DNA of 64,000 nucleotides from Actinocrinis sp035653575. GTDB taxonomy: Bacteria; Actinomycetota; Actinomycetes; Streptomycetales; Catenulisporaceae. Both the position numbers and the translations under genes were made by a program. Positions 32,159 through 40,694 of this stretch are shown here, piece after piece (within the stretch, counting starts at the first letter, position 1; every line of letters begins with the position of its first letter). Below the pieces are notes generated by a model. The model was given only the letters and a program-made list of their open reading frames with translations. It was not told the origin of the DNA and made no database searches. The stretch is from NCBI RefSeq assembly GCF_035653575.1, contig NZ_DASRBQ010000003.1, forward strand, positions 5,573-69,572. The letters run 5' to 3'.

Positions 32159-33255
32159 TCACGAAGACCGGAACCGAGGCGCCGCACGGCTTCGCCGGCC
32201 TCGGCACCGACCTGGTGTTGCGCGCGAGCAACGTGAGCGTCGAATACGCTGGAAGCCGCCCGACCCGGGCCGTGCGCGACGTGTCGCTGGAGCTGCGGCG
32301 CGGCGAAGTGCTCGGCATCGTCGGCGAGAGCGGCTGCGGTAAGTCAACCTTCGCATACGCGCTGACCCGGATGCTGCGGCCGCCGGCCCGGATGACCGCC
32401 GGCGTCGTGGAGTATTTCAGCCGCGACGGCGAGAGTGTCGACCTGGCCACCCTGGACGGCGACCGGCTGCGCGAGTTCCGCTGGAACAAGGTCTCGATGG
32501 TGTTCCAGAGCGCGATGAACGCACTGAACCCGGTGACCAGCATCGGCAGCCAGATGGACGACATCTTCCGCACGCACCGGCCGGGCATGGACAAGGCCGC
32601 GCGCCGCGCCCGCTCCGGCGAACTGCTGGAGATGGTGGGCATCGATCCAAGGCGGCTGCGCTCCTTCCCGCACGAGCTGTCCGGCGGTATGCGCCAGCGC
32701 GTGGTGATCGCGATGGCACTGGTCCTGGAGCCGGAGGTCGTGGTCATGGACGAGCCGACCACGGCTCTCGACGTGCTGGTGCAGCGGGAGATCCTGGACG
32801 AGATCGAGCGGCTGCGCGCCGAGCTCGGCTTCTCAGTGATCTTCATCACCCACGATCTGGCGCTGCTGCTGGAGATCAGCGACCGGCTCGCCGTGATGTA
32901 CGCCGGCCAGGTGATCGAGTACGCCCCGGCCGAGCAGGTCGCCGCCTCGCCGCTGCACCCGTATACCAGGGGCCTGCTCCGCTCGTTCCCGGACCTGCGC
33001 GGGGAGCGGCGCGAGATGCACGGCATCCCGGGCAGTCCGCCGGACCTGCGCACGACGCTGGCCGGCTGTCCGTTCGCGCCGCGCTGCGAATCGGTATTCG
33101 ACCCCTGCCACCAGATCACCCCGCCGCTGCGAGCGCCGGCCGGCGCCTGGCCGGTGGCCTGCCATCTGCACGACCCGCGTTACGCCGGCGGGCTTCCTGG
33201 CGGCGCTGAGGGCTCGACCAGCACCGCCGAAACAGCCGAGGAGGACAGGCGATGA
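32155..33255 (+). CDS. ABC importer ATPase, DppD type
   Basis: 366 residues from GTG 32155, which overlaps the permease stop. Walker A GESGCGKST, Q-loop VFQSAMNALNPV, signature LSGGMRQRV, Walker B VVVMDEPTTALDV and switch His in FITHDLALL are all intact. The C-terminal oligopeptide-type domain ends with a Cys-containing stretch, GCPFAPRCESVFDPC, which in relatives coordinates an iron-sulfur or metal site. It hydrolyses ATP to power import together with the DppF-type subunit. Confidence 0.94.
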   Translation: MITKTGTEAPHGFAGLGTDLVLRASNVSVEYAGSRPTRAVRDVSLELRRGEVLGIVGESGCGKSTFAYALTRMLRPPARMTAGVVEYFSRDGESVDLATLDGDRLREFRWNKVSMVFQSAMNALNPVTSIGSQMDDIFRTHRPGMDKAARRARSGELLEMVGIDPRRLRSFPHELSGGMRQRVVIAMALVLEPEVVVMDEPTTALDVLVQREILDEIERLRAELGFSVIFITHDLALLLEISDRLAVMYAGQVIEYAPAEQVAASPLHPYTRGLLRSFPDLRGERREMHGIPGSPPDLRTTLAGCPFAPRCESVFDPCHQITPPLRAPAGAWPVACHLHDPRYAGGLPGGAEGSTSTAETAEEDRR

Positions 33256-34298
33256 GCGCGCTTACCGTCACCGACCTGACCGTCGACTATCGCCAGCACG
33301 GCGGCCGCTTGCGCGCGGTGGAGGGTCTCTCCTTCGCGCTCGAGCCCGGCCAGACCCTCGCCCTGGTGGGGGAGAGCGGCAGTGGAAAGTCCACCGTCGT
33401 CAGGACCCTGAGCCGCTTCGTGAAGCCCAGCGCGGGCGAGATCGTGCTGCCTGACCTCGCCGGCGGTGCGGGGCGACTGGGCCGCCGCGCCGAACGCAAG
33501 GCCTATCACAAGGCCATGCAGCTGGTCTTCCAGGACCCGTTCGCCTCGCTCAACCCGATGCACACGGTCGCGCACCACCTACGCCGGCCGCTGCTGCTGC
33601 ACGGCGGCTACCGGCGCGGCCCGAAACTCGACGCCGCAGTGCTCGACCTGCTGCGCTCGGTCAACCTGACCCCGCCCGAAGACGTGGCCGGCAAGCATCC
33701 GCACGAGCTGTCCGGCGGCCAGCGCCAGCGCGTCGCCATCGCGCGTGCCCTCGCCACCAACCCCAAGGTGCTGCTGGCCGACGAACCGGTGTCAATGCTC
33801 GACGTCTCGATCCGCCTGGAGATCCTCAATCTGCTCGACCGGCTGAAACGGGACCGCGACCTCGCGCTGCTCTATGTCACGCACGACCTGGCCACCGCGC
33901 GGCACTTCTCCTCGCAGATCATGGTCATGTATCGCGGCGAGGTGGTGGAACGCGGGCCGAGCGATGAGGTGATCCTGCATCCGGCGCATCCGTACACGCA
34001 GATGCTCGCCTCCGCGGCGCCGGACCCGACGCTGACCCGCTCGAAGCTGGCCGAGGCGCGGGCGCAGCGGGCCCGGGCCCGCGACTCGCGCGCCGCGGAG
34101 CACCGGGAATCAGCGCTCGATCAGGGCTGCCGGTTCCGCAGCCGGTGCCCCTTCGCGATGGCGGTCTGCGCGACCCGGCCGCCGGACCTGCCGGCGGTGA
34201 AGGGCGCCGTGAACGGCTCGGCGGCGGGGCATGTCGCACGCTGCTGGCTGCTTGACGAGTCGGCGGCGGCCGCACCTGCCGCCGACTCGTCGAACTAA
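33252..34298 (+). CDS. ABC importer ATPase, DppF type
   Basis: 348 residues; ATG overlaps the previous stop (ATGA). Walker A GESGSGKST, VFQDPFASLNPMHTV, LSGGQRQRV, VLLADEPVSMLDV, and the C-terminal block GCRFRSRCPFAMAVC with conserved cysteines. It completes a DppABCDF-like importer. The operon ends here: a terminator hairpin at 34329-34357 follows and the next gene is convergent. Confidence 0.94.
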   Translation: MSALTVTDLTVDYRQHGGRLRAVEGLSFALEPGQTLALVGESGSGKSTVVRTLSRFVKPSAGEIVLPDLAGGAGRLGRRAERKAYHKAMQLVFQDPFASLNPMHTVAHHLRRPLLLHGGYRRGPKLDAAVLDLLRSVNLTPPEDVAGKHPHELSGGQRQRVAIARALATNPKVLLADEPVSMLDVSIRLEILNLLDRLKRDRDLALLYVTHDLATARHFSSQIMVMYRGEVVERGPSDEVILHPAHPYTQMLASAAPDPTLTRSKLAEARAQRARARDSRAAEHRESALDQGCRFRSRCPFAMAVCATRPPDLPAVKGAVNGSAAGHVARCWLLDESAAAAPAADSSN

Positions 34299-34328
34299 CA
34301 GGGTTCTTAGCCTCGATTTGCGTTACAC

Positions 34329-34357
34329 CGGCCCGGCGCCGTCACGACGCCGGGCCG
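34329..34357. terminator. bidirectional terminator between importer operon and esterase
   Basis: Perfect 10-bp stem CGGCCCGGCG (34329-34338) and CGCCGGGCCG (34348-34357) with a 9-nt loop, in the 72-bp gap between convergent genes. Confidence 0.75.
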
Positions 34358-34370
34358 ACGTCCGGGTGAA

Positions 34371-35342
34371 CTACTTGGTCACCTCGGCGGCGAACGAGAA
34401 CGCGCGCGGCGTGTGGTGCGCCTGTCCGCCTTCGTGGCCGTTGTACGTGTAGACCGCGATGTCCTTAGGCCCGGCGTAGTGGTTGTAGGACGCGTACACG
34501 GTGGACGGCGGGCAGATGTCGTCCATCAGCGCGACCGAGTACAGCGCCGGGGCGGTCGCCCGCGCCGCGAAGTTCAGCCCGTCGAAGTAAGACAGGGTCC
34601 TGAACACCTGCTCCACCTTGTCCCGGTGCACCTTACAGAAGTTGGCGATCTCCTTGTACGGATAGCCGTCCGTGATCTCGGTCGCGCGCCGGAAGTGCTG
34701 GAGGAAAGGCACGTCGGTGAGCACCCCGGCCAGGTCGTTCACCAGACCCGCGACCGCGAGCGACAGGCCGCCGCCCTGGCTGCCGCCGTGCACGACGATG
34801 CGCGAACCGTCGACGTACGGATGCGTCCGCGCCGCCTCGACCGCGCGTACCGCGTCGGTGTAGAGCCGGCGGTAGTAGTAAGTCCCCGGCGCGAGGATTC
34901 CGCGCGTCATCACGCCCGGATATGCCGGGCCGTTGCCGTCGCCGAAGTCGTCCGGGGTGTCGCCGACCGACCACGAGGCGCCCTGTCCGCGCGTGTCCAT
35001 GATGAAGTGCGCGTAGCCGGCGCTCGCCCACAGCAGCCGCTCGAAATGCAGGCCGCGTCCGCCGCCGTAGCCGATGTACTCGACGATGGTGGGCAGCGGG
35101 CCGCTCGCCGAGGCCGGGTAAAGCATCCAGCCCTTGATGGGTTGGCCGCCGAAGCCGCGGAACGTCACGTCCTCGACCACGACGGTGTTCAGCTGGCTCT
35201 CTACCGGCTCGAACGCCGCGTCGATCGGGTGCGAGCGCGCCGAGGCGAGGGTGTCGGCCCAGAAGGCCGCGAAGTCGTCGGGTTCAGTGCGGGATGGAAC
35301 GTATTCGACGAGCTCGTCGAGGTCCTTGTCTACGAACGCCAT
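34371..35342 (-). CDS. acetylxylan esterase / cephalosporin-C deacetylase (CE7)
   Basis: 323 residues, no signal peptide, so cytoplasmic. Alpha/beta hydrolase with nucleophile Ser in GGSQGGGLS, Asp in SVALMDDICPP and His in YNGHEGG, and the CE7 signature RGQGASWS. CE7 enzymes remove acetyl groups from short xylo- and other oligosaccharides after uptake. Its position at the end of the sugar importer region fits deacetylation of imported oligosaccharides. It lies 2 bp downstream of the homocysteine methyltransferase gene on the same strand, so they share a transcript. AAGG precedes the ATG. Confidence 0.93.
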   Translation of the reverse strand: MAFVDKDLDELVEYVPSRTEPDDFAAFWADTLASARSHPIDAAFEPVESQLNTVVVEDVTFRGFGGQPIKGWMLYPASASGPLPTIVEYIGYGGGRGLHFERLLWASAGYAHFIMDTRGQGASWSVGDTPDDFGDGNGPAYPGVMTRGILAPGTYYYRRLYTDAVRAVEAARTHPYVDGSRIVVHGGSQGGGLSLAVAGLVNDLAGVLTDVPFLQHFRRATEITDGYPYKEIANFCKVHRDKVEQVFRTLSYFDGLNFAARATAPALYSVALMDDICPPSTVYASYNHYAGPKDIAVYTYNGHEGGQAHHTPRAFSFAAEVTK

Positions 35343-35344
35343 GT

Positions 35345-36295
35345 TCAGACCTTACCGGTGGGCTGCGCTGCTGGGATACACCCTTTCAGCGCTTGCGCTA
35401 CCGCGCTGATTCCCACCGGACCGACCCGGCAACAGCCTCCGATCAGGCGCGCACCCGCGCGGACCCAGGACTCGACCAGGCCCGCGTCGAATGTATTCGA
35501 TCCCTGCCACGTATGCGCCGCCGCGTCCCAGGATTCGCCGCTGTTGGGATAGACGACCACTGGCTTACCCGTCACGGCAGCGGCGATTTCCACGGCGGGC
35601 GCGACATCCTGCGGCGCGCAGCAGTTGACCCCGATCGCAAGGATCGAATCGACCGACGCGGCGAGCTCGAAGGCCTCGGCGAGCGGCTGCCCGGCCCGGG
35701 TGCGCGATCCGCAGATCGTGTAGGAGAGCCAGCTCGGCAGCCCGAGCGAGCCGACCACCCGTAGCATCGCCTCGGCCTCGTCGGTATCCGGGACGGTCTC
35801 CAGCGCGAGCACGTCGGGGGCGGCCGCGGCCAGCGCCTCGATGCGCGACCGGTGGAAGCCTTCGAGCTGCGCGACTGTCAGCCCATAGCGCCCGCGATAC
35901 TCCGAGCCGTCCGCGAGCACCGCGCCGTAAGGGCCGACCGACGCCGCGACGTAACGCGGTCGCTGCGCGTCGCGGAAGTCTTCAGCGGCACGCCGCGCCA
36001 ACTCGACGCTGAGGCCGAACAGCCTCGCAGCCTCGTCGCGCGAGAATCCCTTACGGGCAAAGCCATCGAAGCTCGCCTGATAGCTGGAGCTGATGGCCAC
36101 CTGCGCGCCCGCCGCGAAGTAGGCCGCGTGCGCCGCGACGATGGCCGACGGATCATCCGCGAGCAGCCGCGCGGACCACAGCGCGTCCGAAAGATCGTGC
36201 CCCGCGGCTTCGAGCTGATTGGACATCCCGCCGTCGAGCACCATCGGCCCGGCAGCCAGCGCCTGCGCCAGCGATGGACGTGCGGGTGTGGTCAT
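35345..36295 (-). CDS. mmuM: homocysteine S-methyltransferase
   Basis: 316 residues with a (beta/alpha)8 fold. The zinc ligands are seen in GVNCCAPQDV and IGGCCRVGP. Blocks PMVLDGGMSNQLEAAGHDL, SSYQASFDGF, ASVGPYGAVLADGSEYRG and ALETVPDTDEAEA match MmuM. It transfers methyl from S-methylmethionine (or AdoMet) to homocysteine to give methionine; the S-methylmethionine is abundant in plant tissue, in keeping with a plant-polymer degrader. Start ATG 36295 has AGGA 7 nt before it. The downstream CE7 esterase begins 2 bp after its stop. Confidence 0.94.
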   Translation of the reverse strand: MTTPARPSLAQALAAGPMVLDGGMSNQLEAAGHDLSDALWSARLLADDPSAIVAAHAAYFAAGAQVAISSSYQASFDGFARKGFSRDEAARLFGLSVELARRAAEDFRDAQRPRYVAASVGPYGAVLADGSEYRGRYGLTVAQLEGFHRSRIEALAAAAPDVLALETVPDTDEAEAMLRVVGSLGLPSWLSYTICGSRTRAGQPLAEAFELAASVDSILAIGVNCCAPQDVAPAVEIAAAVTGKPVVVYPNSGESWDAAAHTWQGSNTFDAGLVESWVRAGARLIGGCCRVGPVGISAVAQALKGCIPAAQPTGKV

Positions 36296-36398
36296 AGCTT
36301 GATCCTAAACCGGAACCGATCCCGCCTCGCGGTCTCGCTCGGCTGGGCAGCCATCCGATCGCCGCCTGTCCAGTTGAACGGGACGGGCGCGGGTTCGG

Positions 36399-37979
36399 CT
36401 AGTGCCGCTCGCTGCGCAGGTCCAGGCGGCGCATCACGCGGTCGACCAGCTCAGGGTCCGAGCCGGGTTCGGCGCGGGCCGCGAGCAGCTCCCGGCGGCC
36501 GGCCGCGATCATCTCCTGATCCAGCGCCTGCAGCCGCTTCACCTCGCCATAGCGCTTCTTCGCGGCCGCGCGCATCTCGTCGTCGACCGACTCGGGGAAC
36601 GCCTGCGCCAGCCGCCCCTGGCGCCGGGTGGCCAGCCGGTCGTACAGCTCGTCCGGGACCGAGCCGTTCTCGGCCGCCGCGTTGAGCTGGCGCAGTTCGG
36701 CCTTCGCGACGCGGTACCAGAGCCGCTTCTCCGCCTCCCGCTCCGCCTGGTCATCCGCGTCGACCTTCAGCAGCCGCACCAGGACCGGCAGCGTCAGCCC
36801 CTGCACGACGAGGGTGAACAGGACCACCGCGAACGCGGTGAACAGCAGCGCGTCGCGGCCGGGGAACGCCTGCCCGCCGTTGATCGTGAGCGGGATCGCG
36901 AGCGCCAGCGCGACGGTCACCACGCCGCGCATCCCGGCCCACCACATGACCACGGTCTCGCGCATGGTGATCGGCTTGTCGTCGCCCTCGGCCCGGCCCA
37001 TCCGGTTGGCCAGCCAGGCGGCCGGAAGCAGCCAGAGCAGCCGGGTGAAGACCACGACCGCGACCACGGCGAACGCGTCGCCGAGCAGCGAGGTCCACCG
37101 GTCGCCGACATCGCGCACGACCACGTACAGCTCCTGGCCGATGAGCCCGAACGCGAAGCCGGTCACCAGCAGCTCGACGATGTCCCAGAACGCCGTGCCT
37201 ACCAGCCGATAGGCCACGTCGTCGGCGTCGATCTTGTCGGAGAGGTAGAGCCCGTACACGAGCACCGCGAGCACGCCGGAGCCGTGCAGATGGTCGGCCG
37301 CCACGTACGCCGCCGTCGGGATCAGCAGGCTGAGACTCACCTGCAGCGTCGCGTCGCCGAGCAGGCCCATCGCCCGGTTCGAGCACCAGCCGAGCACCAG
37401 GCCGACCGCCACCGCGATGACCGCGGACAGGGCGAACTCGCCGAGCGCTTCCCAGCCGGAGAAGTGGTGCGAGACCACTGAGCTGACTGCAACGCTGTAG
37501 ATGACGACCGCGGTCACGTCATTGAACAGGCCCTCGGTCTCCAGGGTGCTGATGAGCCGGCGCGGCAGGCTCAGATCCCCGGCCACCGCGGTGGCCGCGA
37601 CCGGATCCGGCGGCGAGATGAGCGCGCCGAGCAGCACCGCCACGCCGATCGGCATGCCCGGGTTCAGCACGCTGAACACCCCGGCCACGGCCGCCGTGGT
37701 CACCAGCACCAGCAGGATCGCGAGCAGCAGCACGGTGCGCCAGCTCGCCTTGAACTGCCGCCAGTGGGTGCGCCTTGCCGCGGCGAACAGCAGCGGCGGC
37801 AGCACCAGCGGCAGGATCAGGTCCGGGCGCAGATTCGGGTTCGGCACCTGCGGCAGCAGCGCCATCGCGGCGCCGAACAGGGTCATCAGCACGGGGGAGG
37901 GAAGCCCGATCCGGCGGCCGATCGGCACGGAGAAGATGGTGGCCAGGCCGATCGCGAACAGAATGGTCAGTTGGTCCAT
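36399..37979 (-). CDS. CPA1-family Na+/H+ antiporter (NhaP type)
   Basis: 526 residues; about 12 transmembrane helices to residue 400, then a 120-residue charged cytoplasmic tail with helical character (VDADDQAEREAEKRLWYR...). Functional motifs: GALISPPDPVAATAV with the transport Asp-Pro, and ETEGLFNDVTAVVIYSVAV, equivalent to the ESxxNDxxA motif. It exchanges Na+ or K+ for protons and maintains pH and sodium tolerance. ATG 37979 has AGGAGG 7 nt upstream. It is separated from the MFS gene upstream by a strong hairpin, so it is an independent unit. Confidence 0.93.
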   Translation of the reverse strand: MDQLTILFAIGLATIFSVPIGRRIGLPSPVLMTLFGAAMALLPQVPNPNLRPDLILPLVLPPLLFAAARRTHWRQFKASWRTVLLLAILLVLVTTAAVAGVFSVLNPGMPIGVAVLLGALISPPDPVAATAVAGDLSLPRRLISTLETEGLFNDVTAVVIYSVAVSSVVSHHFSGWEALGEFALSAVIAVAVGLVLGWCSNRAMGLLGDATLQVSLSLLIPTAAYVAADHLHGSGVLAVLVYGLYLSDKIDADDVAYRLVGTAFWDIVELLVTGFAFGLIGQELYVVVRDVGDRWTSLLGDAFAVVAVVVFTRLLWLLPAAWLANRMGRAEGDDKPITMRETVVMWWAGMRGVVTVALALAIPLTINGGQAFPGRDALLFTAFAVVLFTLVVQGLTLPVLVRLLKVDADDQAEREAEKRLWYRVAKAELRQLNAAAENGSVPDELYDRLATRRQGRLAQAFPESVDDEMRAAAKKRYGEVKRLQALDQEMIAAGRRELLAARAEPGSDPELVDRVMRRLDLRSERH

Positions 37980-38109
37980 GCGGGCTCCTCCTGTCGGGCC
38001 GGGCGGGAGCGTGCCCCGTTGGCCGGTTCGGCGGGATACCCGTGATGCTATCCGGATGGTGGTTTTCTAGGGGGAATTGTCCGCAGGCGGGACGCGGGGC
38101 GCTGAAGGT

Positions 38110-38149
38110 TCGGTGCCCGTCCGCCCGTGCGGAGGCGGACGGGCACCGA
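38110..38149 (-). terminator. terminator after the MFS carrier gene
   Basis: Perfect 16-bp stem (38110-38125 with 38134-38149; core GGTGCCCGTCCGCC) and an 8-nt loop, 25 bp beyond the MFS stop on the minus strand. No U-tract. It isolates the MFS gene from the antiporter gene. Confidence 0.85.
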
Positions 38150-38173
38150 GGGGTGGAGCGGCTTGTCAGGCGG

Positions 38174-39877
38174 TCACGCCGCGGTCGCGGACCCGCCGCC
38201 GAGTTGGGCCAGCTGCTCGCTGATCAACTGCTCGTGCGCGGCCACGTCCGCCCGCGCCTTGCGCGGGCTCCAGCGTCCCGCCATCAGGAAGATCGCCGGG
38301 ATGAAGACCGCCTCGCCGCCGAGGCACACCCACCACCAGGTCTGCCAGTTCTTCGGGTTCTGCGCCGCGGCCTGCTGCACCGCCGGGCCGTACTGGCCGA
38401 GGACGGCGAGCTGCGGCGCGGCCTTCTGGACGATCAGCAGGTTGGGAATGCCGACCTCCTGGGCCGCCTGAGCCTGGAGCGCCGGCGGGATCTGGTTGGG
38501 CGGGTACTGCTGCAGCTGGGCGAACAGCTTCGGGTGCTGCTGCACGATCGCCAGCGCCGGTCCGGCCTGCGCCTGCGCGGCGGCTACCTGCGCGCCGTGG
38601 TCGACCAGCGGCGTCGCGCTGGAGACCACGATGGGCAGGATCGCCGAGGAGATCGCGACGACCGCGCGGATGATCCAGCCGTACACCGCAAGGCCGGTCG
38701 CGGTGGCGGCCGGATTGCGCCGCTCGACGGTCTCGGTGAAGCTCGCCATCCACGGCGCGTAGGTGAAGCCGCCGAAGATGCCGACCCCGGCGACCAGCAG
38801 CGCGAAGGTGTAGTAACTGGTCTGCGGCCTGGTCGCGGCGAGGGCGAACGGGATCAGCACGCCGATCGAGGCCACCGCGCCGATGAGCATGAACGGCTTA
38901 CGCACCTTGGCCCAGTCGGACAGCAGCCCGACCACCACGAGGCTGACCGCGTTCGCCGCCCAGTACCAGTTGAGCAGGCCGGCCGTGCGCTGCACCGAGT
39001 AGCCGAAGGTGGTGACGAAGTAGACGGTGAAGGAGCCCACCGCGGCGAAGTAGAGCAGGAGGAAGAGGCTAATGGCGAGCGCGGAGGAGAGGATGTCGGT
39101 GCGCAGCATCTGCCGCCAGTGGCCGCGCAGGGCCGCCTCGGTGTCAAGGCCCTGAGCCCTGGCCTCGATCAGCGCCCGGTCGCGCAGGCTCACCATGATC
39201 TGGTCGCGCAGCTGCGGGGACAGCTCGCGCAGGCCGAACAGGGCGATGACGAAGGCCAGCAGGCCGGCCCAGCCGGCGTAGCGGAACTCGTCCTGCCAGG
39301 TCGTCGAGCCCGAATACGTGTGGCTGGTCACGGCCGTGACGACCAGGCTGCCGACCACCGGTCCCATGGTCCAGTAGCCCATCGCCGAGGCGCGCCCGAG
39401 CTGCGGGGAGAAGTCGCGAACGAGCGCAGGGGTGGTGACCAGGATGATGCCCTCGACGAAGCTGACCAGGGCGATCAAGAACAGGAACATGCCCTTGGAG
39501 CCCGCGTTGGGCACCGCGAAGGCGACCAGCGCGCCGGTGATCAGCAGGCCGTACACGGTCAGGTTGGCGCGGCCCCAGCGATCCGCGAGACCGGCGAGAA
39601 GGGAGGCGAACGCGCCGACGGCGTTCCCGATGACGGACACGTACACGAAGTACGTGAACGTCATGTTGTAGTGCGTGATGATCGCGGTCGAGACCGCGTA
39701 CTGGATGTAGAGCTCGTAATAGAGGACCACGGTCGCCACGACCACGATCGCGAGGTAGGCGTACCGTGCCGCGGTGTCCGGATACCTGGTCAGCTGCCGG
39801 TGCCACAGCGCGTTCGCGGCGCGTGGGGTGGCGGGGCTTGGGGTGGCGGGAATTCCTTCCGTTGCTGAAGCGGACAT
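38174..39877 (-). CDS. MFS carrier, metabolite:H+ symporter-like
   Basis: 567 residues with 12 predicted helices. MFS motif A-like loop LADRWGRANLTVYG after helix 2 and VVVGLLSDWAKVRKPF in the second half. A hydrophilic Ala/Gln/Pro-rich insertion of about 90 residues (QVAAAQAQAGPALAIVQQHP...) lies between the last two helices, which is odd and would be extracellular. The strong AGGAGG is 9 nt before the ATG. An 18-bp palindrome like the one in the fatty-acid gene promoter lies about 65-80 bp upstream, so this carrier probably imports (or exports) the acid handled by the neighbouring acyl-CoA genes. Substrate not known. Confidence 0.88.
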   Translation of the reverse strand: MSASATEGIPATPSPATPRAANALWHRQLTRYPDTAARYAYLAIVVVATVVLYYELYIQYAVSTAIITHYNMTFTYFVYVSVIGNAVGAFASLLAGLADRWGRANLTVYGLLITGALVAFAVPNAGSKGMFLFLIALVSFVEGIILVTTPALVRDFSPQLGRASAMGYWTMGPVVGSLVVTAVTSHTYSGSTTWQDEFRYAGWAGLLAFVIALFGLRELSPQLRDQIMVSLRDRALIEARAQGLDTEAALRGHWRQMLRTDILSSALAISLFLLLYFAAVGSFTVYFVTTFGYSVQRTAGLLNWYWAANAVSLVVVGLLSDWAKVRKPFMLIGAVASIGVLIPFALAATRPQTSYYTFALLVAGVGIFGGFTYAPWMASFTETVERRNPAATATGLAVYGWIIRAVVAISSAILPIVVSSATPLVDHGAQVAAAQAQAGPALAIVQQHPKLFAQLQQYPPNQIPPALQAQAAQEVGIPNLLIVQKAAPQLAVLGQYGPAVQQAAAQNPKNWQTWWWVCLGGEAVFIPAIFLMAGRWSPRKARADVAAHEQLISEQLAQLGGGSATAA

Positions 39878-39941
39878 TGCTCTGGACCTCCTGAGCCGAA
39901 GGACTCACCACCGCACGACGCTGTGCGGCGGCGTGAGCGTA

Positions 39942-39959
39942 GTACCGACCGGACGGTAT
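39942..39959. promoter_or_regulatory. TetR-type operator, copy 1 (before the MFS carrier)
   Basis: GTACCGACCGGACGGTAT, an 18-bp inverted repeat with two imperfect base pairs. It equals copy 2 at 43762-43779 at 15 of 18 positions, including both GTACCGAC/CGGTA arms. A TetR gene lies at 40036-40659. It is placed 65 bp before the MFS start codon. Confidence 0.8.
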
Positions 39960-40035
39960 GGCTAGATGGGGCGGATGCCGTATTCGTCCGGTGGTGGGAG
40001 AGGGACGCTGAACGACGCGAACGGGATGTGCTGGA

Positions 40036-40659
40036 CTACTCGACGCGCAGCGAGGCGAGGAAGAGATCGGCGTAGTGCTCGGCGATCTGTTGCCGGGTGA
40101 GCCCGCCGTCGCGGTGGTACCAGGTGCCCAGCTGGTTGACCGAGCCGAAGAAGAAGTGCACGGCCAGGTCGGCGGGCACGTCCTTGCGGAAGGCCCCGTC
40201 CCGCTGGCCCTCCTCGACCAGCGCGCGGAACCGCTCGTGGTAGCGCCGCCGCTCGGCCCGCACCTGCGCGCGCTGCGGGTTCGGCAGCATGTGCACCGAG
40301 CGGAAGGAGACGATCGCCTCCTCGATCGAGTCCAGCGTGCTCTCCACCACGTCGGCCGCGGCTGCCCTGACTCGCTCCGCCGCCGTGCCGGGCCCGTCCG
40401 CGATCGCGTTGAGCCGCTCGGTCTGCCGGCCGAGCAGCCGGTGGTAGATCTCGTAGAGCAGGTCGTCCTTGGACGCGAAGTAGTGGTACATCGCGCCCTT
40501 GGTCACACCCGCCGCGGCCACGATCTCCTGTACCGACGTCCCCTCGACGCCCTGCGCGGCGAACAGGCGCAACGAGGCCGCGATCAAGCGCTCCTGGACC
40601 GGGAGCCGGGCCAGTTCCGGTGCGGGGGCGGGCGGCTCCTTGATCGGTGTCCGTGGCAT
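40036..40659 (-). CDS. TetR-family transcription regulator
   Basis: 207 residues from ATG 40659 (MPRTPIKEPPAP). HTH domain QERLIAASLRLFAAQGVEGTSVQEIVAAAGVTKGAMYHYFASKDDLLYEIYHR (blocks as given are contiguous in the protein but shown only to mark its extent from residue 24 to 73); the remainder is the helical ligand domain with HMLPNPQR and FFFGSVNQLGTWYH. The KstR2/FadR-like C-terminal pattern and location at the end of an acyl-CoA synthetase / dehydrogenase unit suggest an acyl-CoA ligand. Two matching palindromes nearby are the proposed sites. The frame is open upstream to 40824, but that stretch is Arg-rich and overlaps the neighbouring gene. Confidence 0.9.
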   Translation of the reverse strand: MPRTPIKEPPAPAPELARLPVQERLIAASLRLFAAQGVEGTSVQEIVAAAGVTKGAMYHYFASKDDLLYEIYHRLLGRQTERLNAIADGPGTAAERVRAAAADVVESTLDSIEEAIVSFRSVHMLPNPQRAQVRAERRRYHERFRALVEEGQRDGAFRKDVPADLAVHFFFGSVNQLGTWYHRDGGLTRQQIAEHYADLFLASLRVE

Positions 40660-40694
40660 GTCAGCAAGGGTATCGACATGCGCCGAACGGGCCG

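Noticed and set aside
36402..37481. Long open frame on the + strand opposite the antiporter gene
   Set aside because: Its His/Arg/Gln/Asp-rich product is the usual antisense shadow of a GC-rich membrane protein gene; no ribosome site or known domain.
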